A DNA stretch of 64,000 nucleotides from Neptunomonas qingdaonensis (GTDB lineage Bacteria; Pseudomonadota; Gammaproteobacteria; Pseudomonadales; Balneatricaceae), in contig NZ_FOOU01000005.1 in NCBI RefSeq assembly GCF_900113275.1, positions 62,001-126,000 of the forward strand, written 5' to 3'. Of this stretch, positions 61,679 through 64,000 are shown in pieces. Each line of letters starts with the position of its first letter. Within the stretch, counting starts at the first letter, position 1. Position numbers and translations under genes: made by a program. Under the pieces are notes generated by a model. The model ran no database searches and had not been told where the DNA came from. It was given only the letters and a program-made list of their open reading frames with translations.

Positions 61679-64000
61679 TTAACGCCTTCCGTTAAGTTGC
61701 TTCTCGATACGCTCGGTGTGTAGTCTTAAATCACCGTAGCGTTGCTGTACGATGTCAAAGCCGCCGCTGTCTTTGTTGGGACGAATTTCTAATAGAAACT
61801 TGCGGACGCATTGATGGGTCACCTTGCTTTCTAATGCCTGAACTGTCTTCGCATGAGCAAGATCGGCATTTGATAATGAGCGTGCGTGTACACTGTAACT
61901 GTCTGCATCGCTGGTCATAAATATCGCTTTTCCACGACGGGTAATATTCAGTTGTTGTGGGGGTCTTGATAGCTTTAAAACATGATGTAGCGAAGGCGGT
62001 GATCCAGACCGCATGTTATAGATGCGTATGGACGTATCGTCGGCAATGACTAACTGGTCTCCATAGACATCAAAGGGAGCAGGCTTCATACGGTGTCGCA
62101 GTGTTGGCGAATAAGGGTCGCTCATATCAAATATCTGAATCCCTTCTTTATTACTGACAACGAGTTGCTCACTGACTAATCGAACAGACCCCGCATTTTG
62201 CATCGCTAGCGTGGCGATCTCGGTAGGTTTTTGGGGGTCGTGAACCGAGATAATCGCAACGCGATCTGGAAATGCAGCGTATACAAAGTGGAGGTCTTGC
62301 TCATACGCAGTTGGTGGCTTATCTGCTTTAAAATAACCGACCGCTTCTGCGCGACTGACGGACATCATTATCGACATAGGTGATTTTTCCGACGGTTTAC
62401 CATCAACTTTCATAAATTTTGCTGAAGGCGGTATGCGCATGTGATGCGCATTTTCTGCATAGATACTTGTGTGAAGGCTGGTGCCCCGTCCGTCCAGAAT
62501 GTGAATCACAGTATCACGTGACATCCCTCCTATACGCACTTCAAGTGAGTGATCTGGCGTGATTGTGCCATCTAAATAAGTGTCGATATTATTAATGATG
62601 CCGCCAAAATTCTCATACCAATCAGGTGGCGGCATATTTTCAGGCTTTCTAAAACAACCCAGCTCGCTGATAACAGACGAATGTAACCCACCATAAAGCT
62701 GGCCAGTGAGTGCAACTGAGTAGTGACGATCGTAGAGGTCGTTGCAGAAAATGATGACCTGCCCCGTGTGGACAGCGGTGTCGGGACTGTTGTAATGGAC
62801 TTTGAGCAAAGCAGAATCGCCTGCTGGTAGATGAAGCGGAAATTGGGCGTTGGTCGCCAGTTCAAATACGCTGTCTGGATCTTCTATCGCGATGCCACAT
62901 ATCCACAAGGGGGCTTCGCCAATGTTTCTTATGTTTAGCCCAGCTTCTACACCAGATTGCTCATATAGATGAGCAGATTGTGTGTATCCCATAACCCCTC
63001 CACAGGGGTTGATTCTGCTCCTATCGAGGACAAGTGATAGACTATTGGCGACTTGGATCTCGCCGTTACCCACAAGCCCTATGTGCGAATCCGTACCAGA
63101 ACAGGCTAGGAACTGTTGACCATAACTAAACGTGCTAACACTAAGGTTGGGTGCTACTTCTGCGTGTGCAATTGGGGTTGGCGGTGGCTGGTTATCGTCT
63201 GTGATGGTAACAGGGATAATACCCGAACCAGCGGCGAATATGTGAGCGTTGACCGTAATCTGTTCGATATCATCGGCATCTGTTTCAATGGATAAATCCG
63301 CGTAACCGAGCGCGTAGGACTCGGTCGCAATGCTGCCTAATCTGTAGAAGCCAACCACTTTGAACCAGATAGGATGATCCGCCATATTGTCGCTGACGAA
63401 ACCTTCGTGCCAAGGCATGAACAGTTCCCCCTCCACATTGTCACCGGTCCAGAAGGCGCGTGTTTCGGTTGTAGCGATCCAGTTGTCTATTCCCGTGTCT
63501 GAATCCTGCGTGAAGTCGATCTGCGTTAACTCTTGATTGACACGCGCAAGTATGAGGCGATCATCTACACTAATGTGCCAATCTGCAGATCCTCTAGGGT
63601 CATCTTCAAAATCCTCCATAAACCGGTTGCGATTCACGCCGTTGTCTGTACTAAACTCTAAACCAATTACCAACGTCGGTTCGCTTTGACGATCGGCGGA
63701 GTTCATGTCCACATTAGGGATGCGTAACAAAGGAGAATCTACCAGTTCGGTATCGGTTGCTAGCAGCGCACCCAGTGGCACAATGGGGGCAAAATCACTA
63801 AGAACCGGGTTGAGATAAACTATCGCAGCATTCTGCAACTTTTGTTTGTTATCAGAGGTTAGCACCTCGCCTAACTCAAATAAAATGTCATGGTAGCCGA
63901 GTATTAACCGGAATGATTGTGCGTCCTCTTCATCCGCTTCAGCCGTTATCTTTAATTGAAGGTGTGCATTGACTAACGCAGGTGGTTCGCTAAGTTTGAT
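61679..64000 (-). CDS. Large uncharacterised protein, 5' part outside window
   Basis: At least 773 codons. The frame stays open to the right edge above a GTG at 63865, so that GTG is not the start. Beta-rich. A segment with Cys residues and domain-like repeats (~230-400 of the visible part) recalls immunoglobulin-like or choice-of-anchor folds (GLNIRNIGEAPLWICGIAI). A C-terminal LVIVD-like propeller region follows, with HFVYAAFPDRVAIISVHDPQKP, IQIFDMSDPYSPTL and IRIYNMRSG. The signal peptide, if any, is out of view. Probably extracytoplasmic; function unknown. Confidence 0.65.
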   Translation of the reverse strand: MKLSEPPALVNAHLQLKITAEADEEDAQSFRLILGYHDILFELGEVLTSDNKQKLQNAAIVYLNPVLSDFAPIVPLGALLATDTELVDSPLLRIPNVDMNSADRQSEPTLVIGLEFSTDNGVNRNRFMEDFEDDPRGSADWHISVDDRLILARVNQELTQIDFTQDSDTGIDNWIATTETRAFWTGDNVEGELFMPWHEGFVSDNMADHPIWFKVVGFYRLGSIATESYALGYADLSIETDADDIEQITVNAHIFAAGSGIIPVTITDDNQPPPTPIAHAEVAPNLSVSTFSYGQQFLACSGTDSHIGLVGNGEIQVANSLSLVLDRSRINPCGGVMGYTQSAHLYEQSGVEAGLNIRNIGEAPLWICGIAIEDPDSVFELATNAQFPLHLPAGDSALLKVHYNSPDTAVHTGQVIIFCNDLYDRHYSVALTGQLYGGLHSSVISELGCFRKPENMPPPDWYENFGGIINNIDTYLDGTITPDHSLEVRIGGMSRDTVIHILDGRGTSLHTSIYAENAHHMRIPPSAKFMKVDGKPSEKSPMSIMMSVSRAEAVGYFKADKPPTAYEQDLHFVYAAFPDRVAIISVHDPQKPTEIATLAMQNAGSVRLVSEQLVVSNKEGIQIFDMSDPYSPTLRHRMKPAPFDVYGDQLVIADDTSIRIYNMRSGSPPSLHHVLKLSRPPQQLNITRRGKAIFMTSDADSYSVHARSLSNADLAHAKTVQALESKVTHQCVRKFLLEIRPNKDSGGFDIVQQRYGDLRLHTERIEKQLNGRR

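Overview
The window looks like a chromosomal stretch of a marine-type gammaproteobacterium, possibly Oceanospirillales-like. This rests on protein style only: MacAB, RNase R, MgtE, helicase IV-like, a DppBCDF-type transporter and OmpR/EnvZ-type two-component pairs. No rRNA or tRNA gene was seen, so the taxonomy is an inference. The first ~29.5 kb is an accessory island. The rest is mostly ordinary chromosomal gene content carrying dispersed repeats and IS debris.

1-17.3 kb, defence island. Reading leftward on the minus strand there is a complete type I Zorya set (zorA-zorB-zorC-zorD, all overlapping), then a short EVE/McrB-N-like ORF, a SIR2-like NADase-type protein and the start of a HerA-type ATPase that runs off the left edge. 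A frameshifted IS5-family element lies just upstream of zorA. To its right is a plus-strand cluster without recognised function: a membrane protein, a 43-aa Asn/Gly-rich ORF, a 533-aa protein, a DEDD-exonuclease-like protein and a Cys-rich zinc-binding-type protein. It ends in debris: a broken endonuclease/exonuclease/phosphatase gene, an internally deleted IS5 transposase and an orphan DUF2384-type antitoxin.

17.9-29.7 kb, Tn7-like element. A tnsA-tnsB-tnsC-tniQ operon (overlapping ATGA-type junctions) faces a sigma-factor-like gene across a 315-bp intergenic region. Downstream lie a 1.4-kb AT-rich, repeat-containing non-coding stretch and a three-gene restriction-modification-like cassette (HTH regulator, N6-adenine methyltransferase, PD-(D/E)xK nuclease). 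The cassette's promoter carries two identical 14-bp palindromes. No cas genes or CRISPR array were found, and the transposon ends could not be fixed by eye.

30-40.2 kb holds a LysR regulator divergent from a peptide/opine-type ABC transporter (fused double ATPase, binding protein, two permeases) with an M14 peptidase, then an RNase II-like RNB exoribonuclease. 40.2-46.4 kb holds a VWA protein-histidine kinase-response regulator operon. It is bracketed by two REP-like hairpins and two near-identical copies of a MazE/AbrB-like antitoxin cassette, plus two IS6-type transposase scraps. 46.4-53.1 kb holds rnr, a helicase IV-like UvrD-family protein with zinc ribbons, and mgtE. 53.5-60.2 kb holds a small unknown gene and an operon of response regulator, sensor kinase, PEBP-family protein, MacA and MacB. 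A (GTGTTAG)8 tandem repeat lies upstream of that operon's regulator. The last 3.6 kb holds a four-TM coiled-coil protein and the 3' part of a large uncharacterised protein open to the right edge.

Inferred logic: the left half is a mobile/defence hotspot (Zorya, SIR2-HerA, R-M-like cassette, transposition module, IS remnants). The right half is conserved chromosomal content in which repeats have duplicated small cassettes.
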